From assembly GCA_903906315.1 (NCBI GenBank), contig CAIVJW010000203.1:1-35689 (forward strand): a DNA stretch of 35,689 nt. The letters are read 5' to 3'. Under the pieces are notes generated by a model. It searched no databases. It had not been told where the DNA came from and saw only the letters and a list, made by a program, of their open reading frames with translations. This document shows, piece by piece, positions 1 through 7,683 of the stretch. A program made the translations under genes and the position numbers. This stretch comes from an uncultured delta proteobacterium. Its GTDB lineage: Bacteria > Myxococcota_A > Polyangia > Polyangiales > Polyangiaceae. Numbering within the stretch: position 1 is the first letter of the stretch; every line of letters begins with the position of its first letter.

Positions 1-306
1 CGGCCCCATTGAAGCCGTCTGGAAGCCCGTCGCCGCCGCCGAGGCATCCACCCCTCCGCCGCTGAAGAGCGGCGGCCCCATTGAAGCTGGCCTCGCGTCA
101 CCCCGCGGCCCGCGGCCCGCCTGGTCCCTCCGCCGCTGAAGAGCGGCGGCCCCATTGAAGCGAGATATGGGCGCGATGAAGGCTAGTTCGTTCGATAGCC
201 CTCCGCCGCTGAAGAGCGGCGGCCCCATTGAAGCGGCTCCGGCGACGAGTGAGCCTAGCCGCGCGACCTCCCCTCCGCCGCTGAAGGGCGGCGGCCCCAT
301 TGAAGC
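1..306 (+). CRISPR. CRISPR array, trailer end (cut by left edge)
   Basis: Four complete 36-nt repeats lie at 52-87, 126-161, 199-234 and 271-306, and the last 15 nt of a fifth lie at 1-15. They are separated by four unrelated spacers of 36, 38, 37 and 36 nt (16-51, 88-125, 162-198, 235-270). Each repeat contains a perfect stem, CCGCCGCT-GAAG-AGCGGCGG, and ends in CCCCATTGAAGC, resembling the ATTGAAA(C/G) 3' end of type I and III repeats that becomes the 5' handle of crRNAs. The fourth repeat carries a substitution (GAAGGGC instead of GAAGAGC) that breaks the stem. A degenerate last repeat marks the trailer end, so transcription should run left to right and the leader and any cas genes should lie beyond base 1. 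No cas gene is visible in the window, so the subtype cannot be assigned. Confidence 0.93.
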
Positions 307-319
307 CGCGCGCCGGAAC

Positions 320-1170
320 TTGCAGGACCTCGATGCGGATCCGCGCGCAAATCGTAGCACGGCACCCCGCAGGGGCGATTCGAGCGGCAAGGCGAGCAAG
401 TCCGCGAGCGCGGACGAAAATGCCCGCCCCGCGCCGAGCAGCCGGAGCGCCTGCGTATCGGGGACTGCGGGAAGCTCGGCGAGCACCACCACGCGCTGCT
501 CCCAGCCTTCGGCGGCGGCGTAGACCCCCGCGGACCAGCCATCGAGCGGCGCAAAACCGAGCCGCTGAAGGGCGAGGCTCGGGCGCCCAGCCGACAGGGT
601 CCACACGCAAGGCAGCGGGGCGAGGGACGCTCCTGGCGTCCGCCTCGCGGGCGCGGCGCGTGAGCTCGTGGCGCGAGTTGAGCTGCTCGCGCGCGCACTC
701 GAGCACGTCGTCCGGGCTCGGTGCCCTGTGGAACGCCTCGAAGAGCGCGGGCCGCTCGCTCATGCGCCCGAGCAGGCCGAGCGTCGACCTCTCCGCCGCG
801 CGATCGGGGTCGGGCACGCTCCAGAGGTCGATGCGCTGCGCCCCAGCCACGCGCCTCCTCCTCGCGAGCGACGGTGTTGGACCTCGAAAGGACGAGCACG
901 AGCACGTCCTTCGCGAAGGCGCCGAAACGGGTGCGCACGACGCACGGCGACCACGAGGAGCGAGGCCGGCGAGGATCCTCGCGAGCCTCGGACTCCCCGT
1001 CGTCGCCGAGCGGGCTTTCCGAAGCCATGGCGTGATGCCGGCACTCGTGGCTTTGCCCGCGCTCTGGCTCGAGGCCGAAATCGCCCCCCCCAGCTCAGCG
1101 CGAATGAAACCGTCGAGCACCGAGCGTACACGCTCGACCACGACGTGTCGCAGGTGGGAGGGCACGCGTA
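320..1170 (-). pseudogene. decayed minus-strand gene next to the CRISPR array
   Basis: No intact gene fits this stretch, but protein-like text on the minus strand jumps between three frames. About 870-950 reads FGAFAKDVLVLVLS. About 610-845 reads RIDLWSVPDPDRAAER and PALFEAFHRAPSPDDVLE. About 325-600 reads LALQRLGFAPLDGW, EQRVVVLAELPAVPDTQ and LRLLGAGRAFSSALADLL. At least two frameshifts separate the pieces. The last part runs without a stop codon into the CRISPR repeats, so the natural C-terminus is lost or obscured. The pieces resemble, from memory, a paralogous hypothetical family of myxobacteria, but I cannot name the family. Sequencing error is an alternative to true decay. Confidence 0.5.
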
Positions 1171-1229
1171 CTGGGCCACGCCGTCGTGGTGGACACGAAG
1201 AAGGGCCTGCCCCGCCCGACGCGCCCGCG

Positions 1230-1928
1230 CTACTTCGTCGGCGCCGTGAGCCTCGCGAGGTCCAGCTCGAGCGTCTGCCTCACGTGCGCGATCATCCGCT
1301 CGCGCAGGGCGAGCTTCGTCTGCGCGTAGGCCGGCCGCGGCAGCTTCGTCAGCAGCGCGGCGCGCGCGACGGCCGTGTCGACGACGGCCGCCTCGTCGGC
1401 GAGCTCGTCGACCCAGCCGGCGACGACGGCCCGCTCCGGGTCGACGATCTGCCCGAAGAGCGTCGACGACAGGAGGTGCGCGGGCGCGAGCCGGTCGCGG
1501 CAGAGCTCGACCGCGAGCACCGGCAGCGGCATGCCGATCGTCGCCTCGTTGAGGCCGATCTTGAACGCGCCGCGCGCCGCCACGCGCACGTCGGCCGTGA
1601 GCAGCGTGAACGCCCCGGCCGCGAGCGCGTGCCCGGTGCACGCCGCGACGAGCGGCATCGGCAGCCCGTAGAGGCGCAGGAACGTGCTCGTCCCGCGGCC
1701 GACGAGGGCGCGCACCTTGTCGATGCCGGCCATCATCTCGCCGAGGTCGAACCCCGCGCTGAAGCGCCCCGGGCGCCCCGCGATCACCACCGCCGCGGCC
1801 TCGCGCTCGGCGCGGTCGAGCGCGGCGTCGAGCTCGTCGAGCATCGCGTAGCCGAAGGCGTTGGCCTTGCCGTCGTCCATGCGCACGAGGGCGACGTTCT
1901 CACGAGCTTCGTAGGTGATGACCGGCAT
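1230..1928 (-). CDS. crotonase-fold enoyl-CoA hydratase/isomerase family protein
   Basis: This 232-residue protein matches the crotonase superfamily, which handles acyl-CoA thioesters through an enolate held in an oxyanion hole. The N-terminal strand ITYEARENVALVRMDDGKANAF, the oxyanion region GRFSAGFDLGEM (about residues 54-65) and CTGHALAAGAFTLLTADVRVA (about 92-112) follow the family pattern. In GLNEATIGMPLP (about 119-130) one glutamate is kept where hydratases have the first catalytic Glu. The usual GGTQRL segment with the second Glu is replaced, so an isomerase or other crotonase activity is as likely as hydration. It is shorter than the usual ~260 residues. An AGGAG lies about 10 nt before the ATG. 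It is the last gene of a probable operon, 28 nt after the EamA gene. Confidence 0.85.
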   Translation of the reverse strand: MPVITYEARENVALVRMDDGKANAFGYAMLDELDAALDRAEREAAAVVIAGRPGRFSAGFDLGEMMAGIDKVRALVGRGTSTFLRLYGLPMPLVAACTGHALAAGAFTLLTADVRVAARGAFKIGLNEATIGMPLPVLAVELCRDRLAPAHLLSSTLFGQIVDPERAVVAGWVDELADEAAVVDTAVARAALLTKLPRPAYAQTKLALRERMIAHVRQTLELDLARLTAPTK

Positions 1929-1956
1929 GGGCGTCTGGCTCCTTCGGCCGCGGACC

Positions 1957-2841
1957 CTACTCGATCCCGGGCGCGTCCGCAGCGCGCTCCACGCCGACGG
2001 GCTCCCGCGGGGCGCGCGCGCTCATCGCCGCTCCCCCGACGATCAGCGCCATCGCCGCGAGCGCGCTCGCCCCGAGCCCGCCGCCCGACGCGAGGGCGAC
2101 CAGGGCCGTCGACGCGAGCGGCGTCAGGTAGGCGAGCGTGCCAATCACGCGCGGGTCTCCGGCCTTGATCGCGCGGTCCCAGAGGTAGAACGCGGCGCCC
2201 ATCGGGCCGACGCCGGCGCCGATCAGCAGGACGGAATCAGCCCAATTGGGCCAATATCGAGGCTCGAACGCCGCGTGGCACCCGAGCGCGAGCGCGCCGG
2301 ACGCGAGGCAGAACGCCGACACCGCCCGCGTCGGCACGTCGCCGAGCCGCTTCGTCAGGTGCGTGTACGTCGCCCAGATGAGGGCGCCCGCGAGCGCCGC
2401 GAGGTGCCCGAGGACGCCGCCCGGCGCGATCCCGAGTCGCCCGCCCGTCACGAGCAGCGCCGCCCCCGCGAACCCGAGCAGCGCCCCGACGACGTGCCGC
2501 GCGCCGAGCCGCGCGCCGGGCACGAAGATCGGCGTCAGCACGACGACGAGCAGCGGCCAGAGGTAATTGACCAGGTTCACCTCGACCGGCGGCCCGAGGC
2601 GCAGGCCCACGAACAGGCACAGGTGATAGGCAAACAGCCCGAATACGCCCACCGCGAGCACGCGCGGCCGGAGGTCCTCGCGCCGCAGCCGACGCACGCC
2701 GAGGAGGCCGCCGACGACCAGCGTCGATCCGACGAGGAACAGCGGCGGCACCTGCCGGAGCCGCGTGACGATCGCCGCGAGCGTCGACCAGAGCGCGATC
2801 GCGGCGAGCGCGTCCCGCGTGGCTCGGCCTCGGGCGTCCAC
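1957..2841 (-). CDS. EamA/DMT-family transporter
   Basis: This 294-residue integral membrane protein has about ten hydrophobic segments arranged as two EamA repeats, the drug/metabolite transporter architecture. Recognisable pieces are VNLVNYLWPLLVVVLTPIF in the first repeat, GALIWATYTHLTKRLGDVPT at the junction and GPMGAAFYLWDRAIKAGDP and GTLAYLTPLASTALV in the second. The last resembles YddG-type amino-acid or metabolite exporters. The start is a GTG nine nucleotides after the stop of the alpha-E gene, so the two are almost certainly co-transcribed. Known members export amino acids, nucleosides or small metabolites, and the substrate here is unknown. The neighbourhood suggests export of the product of the ATP-grasp/alpha-E pair, which is inference. 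Confidence 0.88.
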   Translation of the reverse strand: MDARGRATRDALAAIALWSTLAAIVTRLRQVPPLFLVGSTLVVGGLLGVRRLRREDLRPRVLAVGVFGLFAYHLCLFVGLRLGPPVEVNLVNYLWPLLVVVLTPIFVPGARLGARHVVGALLGFAGAALLVTGGRLGIAPGGVLGHLAALAGALIWATYTHLTKRLGDVPTRAVSAFCLASGALALGCHAAFEPRYWPNWADSVLLIGAGVGPMGAAFYLWDRAIKAGDPRVIGTLAYLTPLASTALVALASGGGLGASALAAMALIVGGAAMSARAPREPVGVERAADAPGIE

Positions 2842-2850
2842 GAGACGGCG

Positions 2851-3825
2851 CTACTGCGACTGAGTCTGCCCGGGCGCCTGCGACGGCCGCGCCGCGAAGA
2901 ACGACTCGCCGATCGCCTCGCCCACGCCGTTCAGCTTGTTCTGGAGCGCGTCGAGGTACTCGTGCAGCCCGCCGAAGACGATCTCCGAGACGTCGGCGTA
3001 CTCGAGCTCCCCGCGCAGCCTCCCGAGGCGCCGCTCGGCGCTCGTCTGCCCCGCCTCGAGCGGCGACTCCGTGATCGCGTGCAGGCTGCGCTCGGCCTTG
3101 GTCACCGCGTAGCGCACGGCCCGGGGGAAGTGCCGGTCGAGCAGGAGGAACTCGACCACGCGCGCCGGCACGATGCGCCCCCAGCGCTTGCGGTACATCT
3201 CGAACGCCGAGGCGCTCTTCAGCAGCGCGGCCCACTGGATCTCGTCGGTCGGCGTGCCCACGTCGTGCGGGTCCGGCAGCAGCAGGAAGTACTTCACGTC
3301 GAGGATTCGCGAGGTCTTGTCCGCGCGCTCGAGCAGCCGCCCGAGCCGCCCGAAGTGCCACGCTTCGTTGTGCGTCATGGTCAGGTACGTGACGCCGACG
3401 AACGTCTGCGCGGCGAGCTTGATCGCCTGGTAGAGCTCGTGCGGCGCCTCGGGCGCGCCGCGCTCGGCCGCGGCCTTGACCATCAGATAGGCCTTGTTCG
3501 CCTGCACCCACATCTCCGACGAGATGATCTCGCGCACGCTGCGCGCGTTCTCGCGGCACGCGCGCAGGCACGACAGGATGGAGCTCGGGTACTCCGGGTC
3601 GAACGTCAGCCACTGCATCACGCTCTCGCGCGTCGCCTCGCCGTACCGATCGCGAAACCACGCGTCGTCGCCGGTCGTCGCGACGAGCGGCGCCCACTGC
3701 TCGCGGGCCCCCTCCGCGAGGTCGAGCGCGAGGTGCAGGTTCACGTCGACGAAGCGCGCGACGTTCTCCGCCCGCTCCATGTAGCGCGCCATCCAGTAGA
3801 CCGCGTCCGCGACCCGGCTCAGCAT
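2851..3825 (-). CDS. alpha-E domain-containing protein (DUF403)
   Basis: This 324-residue protein begins MLSRVADAVYWMARYMERAENVAR, the hallmark start of the alpha-E (DUF403) family, an all-helical protein nearly always encoded beside a circularly permuted ATP-grasp enzyme. Further family segments are EMWVQANKAY, NEAWHFGRLGRLLERADKTSRILDVKYF and FLLLDRHFPRAVRYAV. Its length is normal for the family. The ATG overlaps the stop of the upstream ATP-grasp gene by 7 nt (ATGCTGA), so translation is probably coupled. Comparative genomics predicts that such pairs make small peptide-like or amide-linked metabolites, but no product is firmly established. The usual third partner, a transglutaminase-like gene, is not present next to it. 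Confidence 0.92.
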   Translation of the reverse strand: MLSRVADAVYWMARYMERAENVARFVDVNLHLALDLAEGAREQWAPLVATTGDDAWFRDRYGEATRESVMQWLTFDPEYPSSILSCLRACRENARSVREIISSEMWVQANKAYLMVKAAAERGAPEAPHELYQAIKLAAQTFVGVTYLTMTHNEAWHFGRLGRLLERADKTSRILDVKYFLLLPDPHDVGTPTDEIQWAALLKSASAFEMYRKRWGRIVPARVVEFLLLDRHFPRAVRYAVTKAERSLHAITESPLEAGQTSAERRLGRLRGELEYADVSEIVFGGLHEYLDALQNKLNGVGEAIGESFFAARPSQAPGQTQSQ

Positions 3826-5282
3826 GCGCGCCCCGCCGCGGACGGCGTCCCCTCGTAGAGCACCCAGGTGTCCTTGCTCCCGCCGCCCTGCGACGAGTTG
3901 ACCACGAGCGATCCCTTCTTCAACGCCACGCGCGTGAGCCCGCCCGGCAGCACGAAGACCTGGTCGCCGAAGAGCACGTACGGCCGCAGATCCACGTGCC
4001 GACCCTCGAGGTGGTCCCCGACGATCGTGGGCACTCGCGACAGGCCGAGCGTCGGTTGAGCGATGTAGTTGCGCGGGCTCTCGCGCACGAGGTCGGCGAA
4101 GCGCGCCCGCTCCTCGGCCGTCGACGCCGGCCCGACCAGCATGCCGTAGCCGCCGCTCTCGTTGGCCGCCTTCACCACGAGCGTGTCGAGGTGATCGAGC
4201 ACGTACGCGAGATCGGCCGGCTCGCGGCAGACGTACGTCGGCACGTTCGGCAGGAGGGCGTCCTCGCCGAGGTAGTACCGGATCATCTTCGGCACGTAGG
4301 CGTAGATGACCTTGTCGTCGGCGACGCCCGTGCCCGGCGCGTTCGCGAGCGTCACGCGCCCGCGCCGGTACACGTCGACGAGCCCGGGCACGCCGAGCAG
4401 CGAGTCGGCGCGGAACACGGTCGGGTCGAGGAACGTGTCGTCGATGCGACGGTAGATGACGTCGACCCGCTTGCGCCCGCGGGTCGTGCGCATGTGGACG
4501 AAGCCGTCCAAGACGACCAGATCCCGCCCCTCGACGAGCTCGATGCCCATCTGCTGCGCGAGAAACGAGTGCTCGAAGTAGGCCGAGTTGTGGACGCCGG
4601 GCGTGAGCAGCACGACCGTCGGCTCGTCCACGCCGGTCGGCCGCACCTGCTGCAGCGTCTCGAGCAAGCGCGAAGGGTAGACGTCGACCGGCCGCACGCG
4701 CGACGCATCGAAGACCTGCGGGAACGTCCGCTTCATCAGGCTGCGGTTCTCGAGCACGTACGACACGCCGCTCGGGCAGCGCAGGTTGTCCTCGAGCACG
4801 AAGAACGTGCCGTCGCGATCGCGCACGAGGTCGGTGCCCGTCACGTGGCACCACACGCCCTTGGGCGGGTCGAGCCCCACGCACGGCCGGAGGAAGCCCT
4901 TGCTCGACTCGACGACCTCGCGCGGCACCACGCCGTCGCGGAGGATCTTCTGGCCGTGGTAGCAGTCGTCGATGAACAGGTTCAGCGCGCGAATCCGCTG
5001 CGCGAGCCCCCGCTCGATGCGCGCGAAGTCCGCGGCCTCGACCACGCGCGGCACCAGATCGAACGGGAAGATCTTCTCCGTCCCGGCCTCGTGGCCGTAC
5101 ACGTTGAAGGTGATCCCCATCGTGAGCAGCGACCGCTCGGCGGCGTGCTGCCGGCGCGCGAGCTCGTCGGTGGAGAGCGATCCGAGCCGCTGAGCGAGCA
5201 GCGCGCACCCCGGGCGCGGCGTCCCCGGCGCCTCGAACATCTCGTCGTGGAAGCCACCGGTGTCGTAGCCGTCGAGGTCCAT
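3819..5282 (-). CDS. circularly permuted type 2 ATP-grasp protein
   Basis: This 487-residue protein matches the circularly permuted ATP-grasp family (DUF404/DUF407). The N-terminus has GFHDEMFEAPG, close to the family motif YDEM. The body has GITFNVYG, FPFDLVPRV, RALNLFIDDCYH, GTFFVLEDNLRCPSGVSYVLENR, YFEHSFLAQQMGIELVEGRDL and VVKAANESGGYGMLVGP, the glycine-rich ATP-binding part. ATP-grasp enzymes form amide bonds through acyl-phosphate intermediates, and this subgroup is predicted to join amino acids or peptides. It is the first gene of the operon, and its 3' end overlaps the alpha-E start by 7 nt. The ATG is preceded by TACCCT 10 nt upstream, which looks like a -10 element giving a short or absent leader. 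Confidence 0.92.
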   Translation of the reverse strand: MDLDGYDTGGFHDEMFEAPGTPRPGCALLAQRLGSLSTDELARRQHAAERSLLTMGITFNVYGHEAGTEKIFPFDLVPRVVEAADFARIERGLAQRIRALNLFIDDCYHGQKILRDGVVPREVVESSKGFLRPCVGLDPPKGVWCHVTGTDLVRDRDGTFFVLEDNLRCPSGVSYVLENRSLMKRTFPQVFDASRVRPVDVYPSRLLETLQQVRPTGVDEPTVVLLTPGVHNSAYFEHSFLAQQMGIELVEGRDLVVLDGFVHMRTTRGRKRVDVIYRRIDDTFLDPTVFRADSLLGVPGLVDVYRRGRVTLANAPGTGVADDKVIYAYVPKMIRYYLGEDALLPNVPTYVCREPADLAYVLDHLDTLVVKAANESGGYGMLVGPASTAEERARFADLVRESPRNYIAQPTLGLSRVPTIVGDHLEGRHVDLRPYVLFGDQVFVLPGGLTRVALKKGSLVVNSSQGGGSKDTWVLYEGTPSAAGRAC

Positions 5283-5292
5283 GGGCGCCGCC

Positions 5293-5298
5293 AGGGTA
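5293..5298 (-). promoter_or_regulatory. -10-like TACCCT ahead of the ATP-grasp operon
   Basis: A TACCCT hexamer ends 10 nt before the ATP-grasp ATG on the minus strand, with no clear ribosome-binding site between. It fits the TANNNT pattern seen before several other genes here. There is no convincing -35 box. Confidence 0.35.
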
Positions 5299-5403
5299 GG
5301 GGCGCGGGCCTCGCACGATCAACCGCCGCGATGCGAGAATCGCCCTTGTTTCGGGCGTGTTTCCTGGCGAGGTGCTGCGCCTTTCGCCGGCCGTGCGCGC
5401 TCG

Positions 5404-5637
5404 TCAGCTCGCGTACGGGCAGCCGCCCGATCCGCCCCCGCAGGGCCCGCCGCACGGCCCCGCGGCCGGCGCGGGACGCGACGCTCCCCCGCCCGCGGAG
5501 TGCCCGATCGCGACCACCGACAGCACGCGCTCGACGTCCGTCGCGGTGCACGCCGGGCACGGCGGCTCCTCGCCACCGAAGACGAGCTCCTCGAACGGGT
5601 GCGAGCACTTGCGACAGACGTATTCGTAGATGGGCAC
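5404..5637 (-). CDS. FmdB-family zinc-ribbon protein
   Basis: This 77-residue protein starts (M)PIYEYVCRKC, the near-invariant N-terminus of the FmdB/CxxC_CxxC_SSSS regulatory family. CRKC and CPAC (about residues 8-11 and 28-31) form one zinc ribbon. The C-terminus is Gly/Ala/Pro-rich with more cysteines (PCGGPCGGGSGGCPYAS), typical of the family's tail. I chose the GTG at 5637 because it gives the canonical start and has GGAGGA four nucleotides upstream; a longer reading frame reaches further back without family support. The family was named from a gene near formamidase and is thought to be regulatory, but its biochemical role is unclear. Confidence 0.9.
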   Translation of the reverse strand: MPIYEYVCRKCSHPFEELVFGGEEPPCPACTATDVERVLSVVAIGHSAGGGASRPAPAAGPCGGPCGGGSGGCPYAS

Positions 5638-5725
5638 GGCTCCTCCAGGGGGACGCACGACTCTGGCCGACGCGAGCGCCGGGTTCAAGAGCGCGACGCC
5701 GGCTCGCGCGGCCCGGCGCTTCGAC

Positions 5726-5731
5726 TACCCT
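5726..5731 (+). promoter_or_regulatory. -10-like TACCCT ahead of the DUF2914 lipoprotein
   Basis: GACTACCCT lies with its last T six nucleotides before the GTG start, leaving no room for a ribosome-binding site. This suggests a leaderless transcript. Confidence 0.4.
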
Positions 5732-5737
5732 CCGCGC

Positions 5738-6268
5738 GTGGCCACGATCCGCACCGCGATCACCGCGACGCTCGCCGTCCTCGCCCTCGCCGGCTGCCCG
5801 GAGGCGCCGTCCCCCGCGCCCTCCGACGCCGGCCCGGGCAGAGCCGCCTCCACCGCCGACGCGGCCGTCCGCCCGACCGGCGCGACGGCGACCACGCCGA
5901 CCGACGACTCCCCCCTCGACGCCGCCCCGCGCAAGCACCCCGAGGTGCGCGCGATGCAGTTCGCCTCCGACGTGAAGAACAAGGAGCCCGCCGACAAGCT
6001 CTCCGCCGCGCGACCGGGCAAGCGCGTCTACGCGCACCTCGTCGTCCGCAACCGCACGCCCGCCCCGCGCACGCTCACGGTCACCTTCACGGTGGACGGC
6101 GTGGTGCGCAGCACGACCGATCTCGAGGTCGAGCGCTCCTGGTCGTACCGCACGTGGGCCTATGTGACGCTGAAGCCGACCGACGCAGGCAAGCTCGCCG
6201 TCGAGGTGAAGGACGACCTCGGCGAGCGCGTCGCCGGCGCCGAGATCCCGATCAAGGGCGGCCCGTAG
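5738..6268 (+). CDS. DUF2914-domain lipoprotein
   Basis: This 176-residue protein has a signal peptide with lipobox LALAGC at about residues 14-19, so it should be lipid-anchored in the envelope. An Ala/Pro/Asp-rich linker (about 20-70) leads to a DUF2914 domain. Family pieces are FASDVKNKEPADKL, YAHLVVRNRTP and VERSWSYRTWAYVTLKPTDAGKLAVEVKDDLGERV (about 75-170). DUF2914 is an extracytoplasmic beta-sandwich of unknown role, often fused to or near other envelope domains. The GTG at 5738 was chosen because it puts the signal peptide at the N-terminus and has a TACCCT -10-like element just upstream. The in-frame ATG at 5630 would overlap the divergent zinc-ribbon gene. Confidence 0.85.
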   Translation: MATIRTAITATLAVLALAGCPEAPSPAPSDAGPGRAASTADAAVRPTGATATTPTDDSPLDAAPRKHPEVRAMQFASDVKNKEPADKLSAARPGKRVYAHLVVRNRTPAPRTLTVTFTVDGVVRSTTDLEVERSWSYRTWAYVTLKPTDAGKLAVEVKDDLGERVAGAEIPIKGGP

Positions 6269-6286
6269 CGGCCTCGAAATGCACGA

Positions 6287-6316
6287 AGCCCCCCGTCCTG
6301 GTCGGGACGAGGGGCT
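6287..6316. terminator. hairpin between convergent genes
   Basis: AGCCCC-C-CGTCC, a six-base loop, then GGACG-A-GGGGCT forms an 11-bp GC stem with a single mismatch. It sits between the ends of the DUF2914 gene (+) and the ATPase-SLOG gene (-), so it may serve both strands. There is no long T tract, so the efficiency is uncertain. Confidence 0.6.
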
Positions 6317-6337
6317 CGGGCCTTTCGGTCGTCGAGA

Positions 6338-7675
6338 TCAGGCGGGCTGGCCGAAGCTCCGGAGGAACAGGTCGTAGATGGCCTGCTTGCCGTCCTCGTT
6401 CAGGTTCTGCGTGCCGACGCCGGCGAACGACTCCGTGGTGATGACCGGCGCCGCGCTGATCTCCCAGGCGGTGCCCGTCCAGCGGAACCACGATCGCTTG
6501 GTCTGGTCGAACACGAAGAGCGGCTTGCGCCACAGGCGCGCGAGCTCGGCGCCCCAGCCCGTGCCGCCGCGCACCGTGCCGTCCTCCTGGATCGCGCCGA
6601 CCACGAAGACCTGGGTGGCCGCGTTGATCTGGTGCCAGATCGTCTGCAGGATGCTGCGCACCTGCGGGATGTCGCTGAGGATGCGGTTCAGCCGCTTCGA
6701 GACGTACTTCAGGCTGAAGTCGCCCTTCTTGAGCTCGTCGTCGTCGAGCTCGACCACGCCGCGCTCGCGCTCGAGGAGCTTGTGCCCCTTGAACGTGTAG
6801 TGCAGCTCCGGCATCCCCCACAGCTCCGCGCAGCGGCCGAACTCGGCCTCGGCGCCCTTGCCGCCGCCGCCGATGACCTTGAAGCGACGCGCGTCCTTCG
6901 GGCGCTCGGAGGCCGCCGGGACGTCCTCGTCGATGATGCGCATCGTGTGCGAGTCGAGGCGGAGGTGCAGCTCCGAGACGTCCGGGTTCTCGTGGTCCTT
7001 CACGAGGCGGAGCCGGACGACGTCGCGCTCGGAGTGGAGCATGACGACCACGTTGACGAGGTCGAAGTAGCGGTCGAGCGGCGCGGCGACCTTGACCGCC
7101 TTGCCGCCGGGCAGGTGCACCTCGGCCTCGCGGCCCTCGGTCTGCGCCGAGAACCAGAGCTCCGCGTTCGCCTTCTGGGCGAGCTCACGCAGGGCCGTCA
7201 CCGACTCGGGCGTCGCGTGATCGAAGTCGAACCCGTCGATCACGATGACGTCCGGCTCGAAGTGCGCCACGTCGCGCGCGAAGGCGACCGTCTCGAGGAT
7301 CTTGCCGACGGGGGTGTGCCCGCCGCGGATGCTCGGCGGGTCGTTCTTCACGTGCCCGAGGTGCGAGAAGATCAGGCGATTGCGCTCCACGTCGACGCGG
7401 ACGGCCGCCTCCTGCTCGAGGCGCGACGCGACCGAGAGGTCGTGGAAGATTTCGTCGTAGTACGACCGGACATGGTCGACCGCGTGCTCGTGCGAGATGT
7501 GCAGGACCTTGCGGTCGCGCAGCAGGTCGTCGAGCGCGATCTGGACCAGGAGCGCGGTCTTGCCGACGCCGGGGCGAGCCGCGACGAGGCCGAGGTTGCC
7601 GCGCCCGAGGCCGCCATGCATGGACTTCTCGAAGACCCGCATGGGGCTCCGCTCGTTCACTTCCTTGCGGTACAT
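6338..7675 (-). CDS. P-loop ATPase fused to a C-terminal SLOG-like domain
   Basis: This 445-residue protein has two parts. Residues ~10-235 are a RecA/DnaB-type ATPase with Walker A AARPGVGKTALL, a Walker B-like strand DVIVIDGFDF, and a sensor strand ending SAQTEGRE. Residues ~265-445 form a Rossmann-like domain: FKVIGGGGKGAEAEFGRCAE at its start, then VFVVGAIQEDGTV, GGTGWGAELARLW, PLFVFDQTKRSWF and GVGTQNLNEDGKQAIYDLF. The glycine-rich first loop and the GTGWG segment recall SLOG nucleotide-ligand sensors. The ATG lies 8 nt after the fusA stop, and its ribosome-binding site (GAGGG) overlaps that stop, so expression is probably coupled to EF-G. The function is unknown. The ATPase call is firm; the SLOG call rests on motif resemblance only. 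Confidence 0.8.
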   Translation of the reverse strand: MYRKEVNERSPMRVFEKSMHGGLGRGNLGLVAARPGVGKTALLVQIALDDLLRDRKVLHISHEHAVDHVRSYYDEIFHDLSVASRLEQEAAVRVDVERNRLIFSHLGHVKNDPPSIRGGHTPVGKILETVAFARDVAHFEPDVIVIDGFDFDHATPESVTALRELAQKANAELWFSAQTEGREAEVHLPGGKAVKVAAPLDRYFDLVNVVVMLHSERDVVRLRLVKDHENPDVSELHLRLDSHTMRIIDEDVPAASERPKDARRFKVIGGGGKGAEAEFGRCAELWGMPELHYTFKGHKLLERERGVVELDDDELKKGDFSLKYVSKRLNRILSDIPQVRSILQTIWHQINAATQVFVVGAIQEDGTVRGGTGWGAELARLWRKPLFVFDQTKRSWFRWTGTAWEISAAPVITTESFAGVGTQNLNEDGKQAIYDLFLRSFGQPA

Positions 7676-7683
7676 GGCTGCCC

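Noticed and set aside
98-2168. Long open frames on both strands across the CRISPR array and the first 2 kb
   Set aside because: They run through CRISPR repeats and give Arg/Ala-rich text without motifs; high GC leaves few stop codons in all frames.
1915-5975. Long plus-strand frames opposite the ATP-grasp/alpha-E/EamA genes
   Set aside because: Their translations are mirror-like Arg/Asp/His-rich strings, while the minus strand carries clear families over the same bases.
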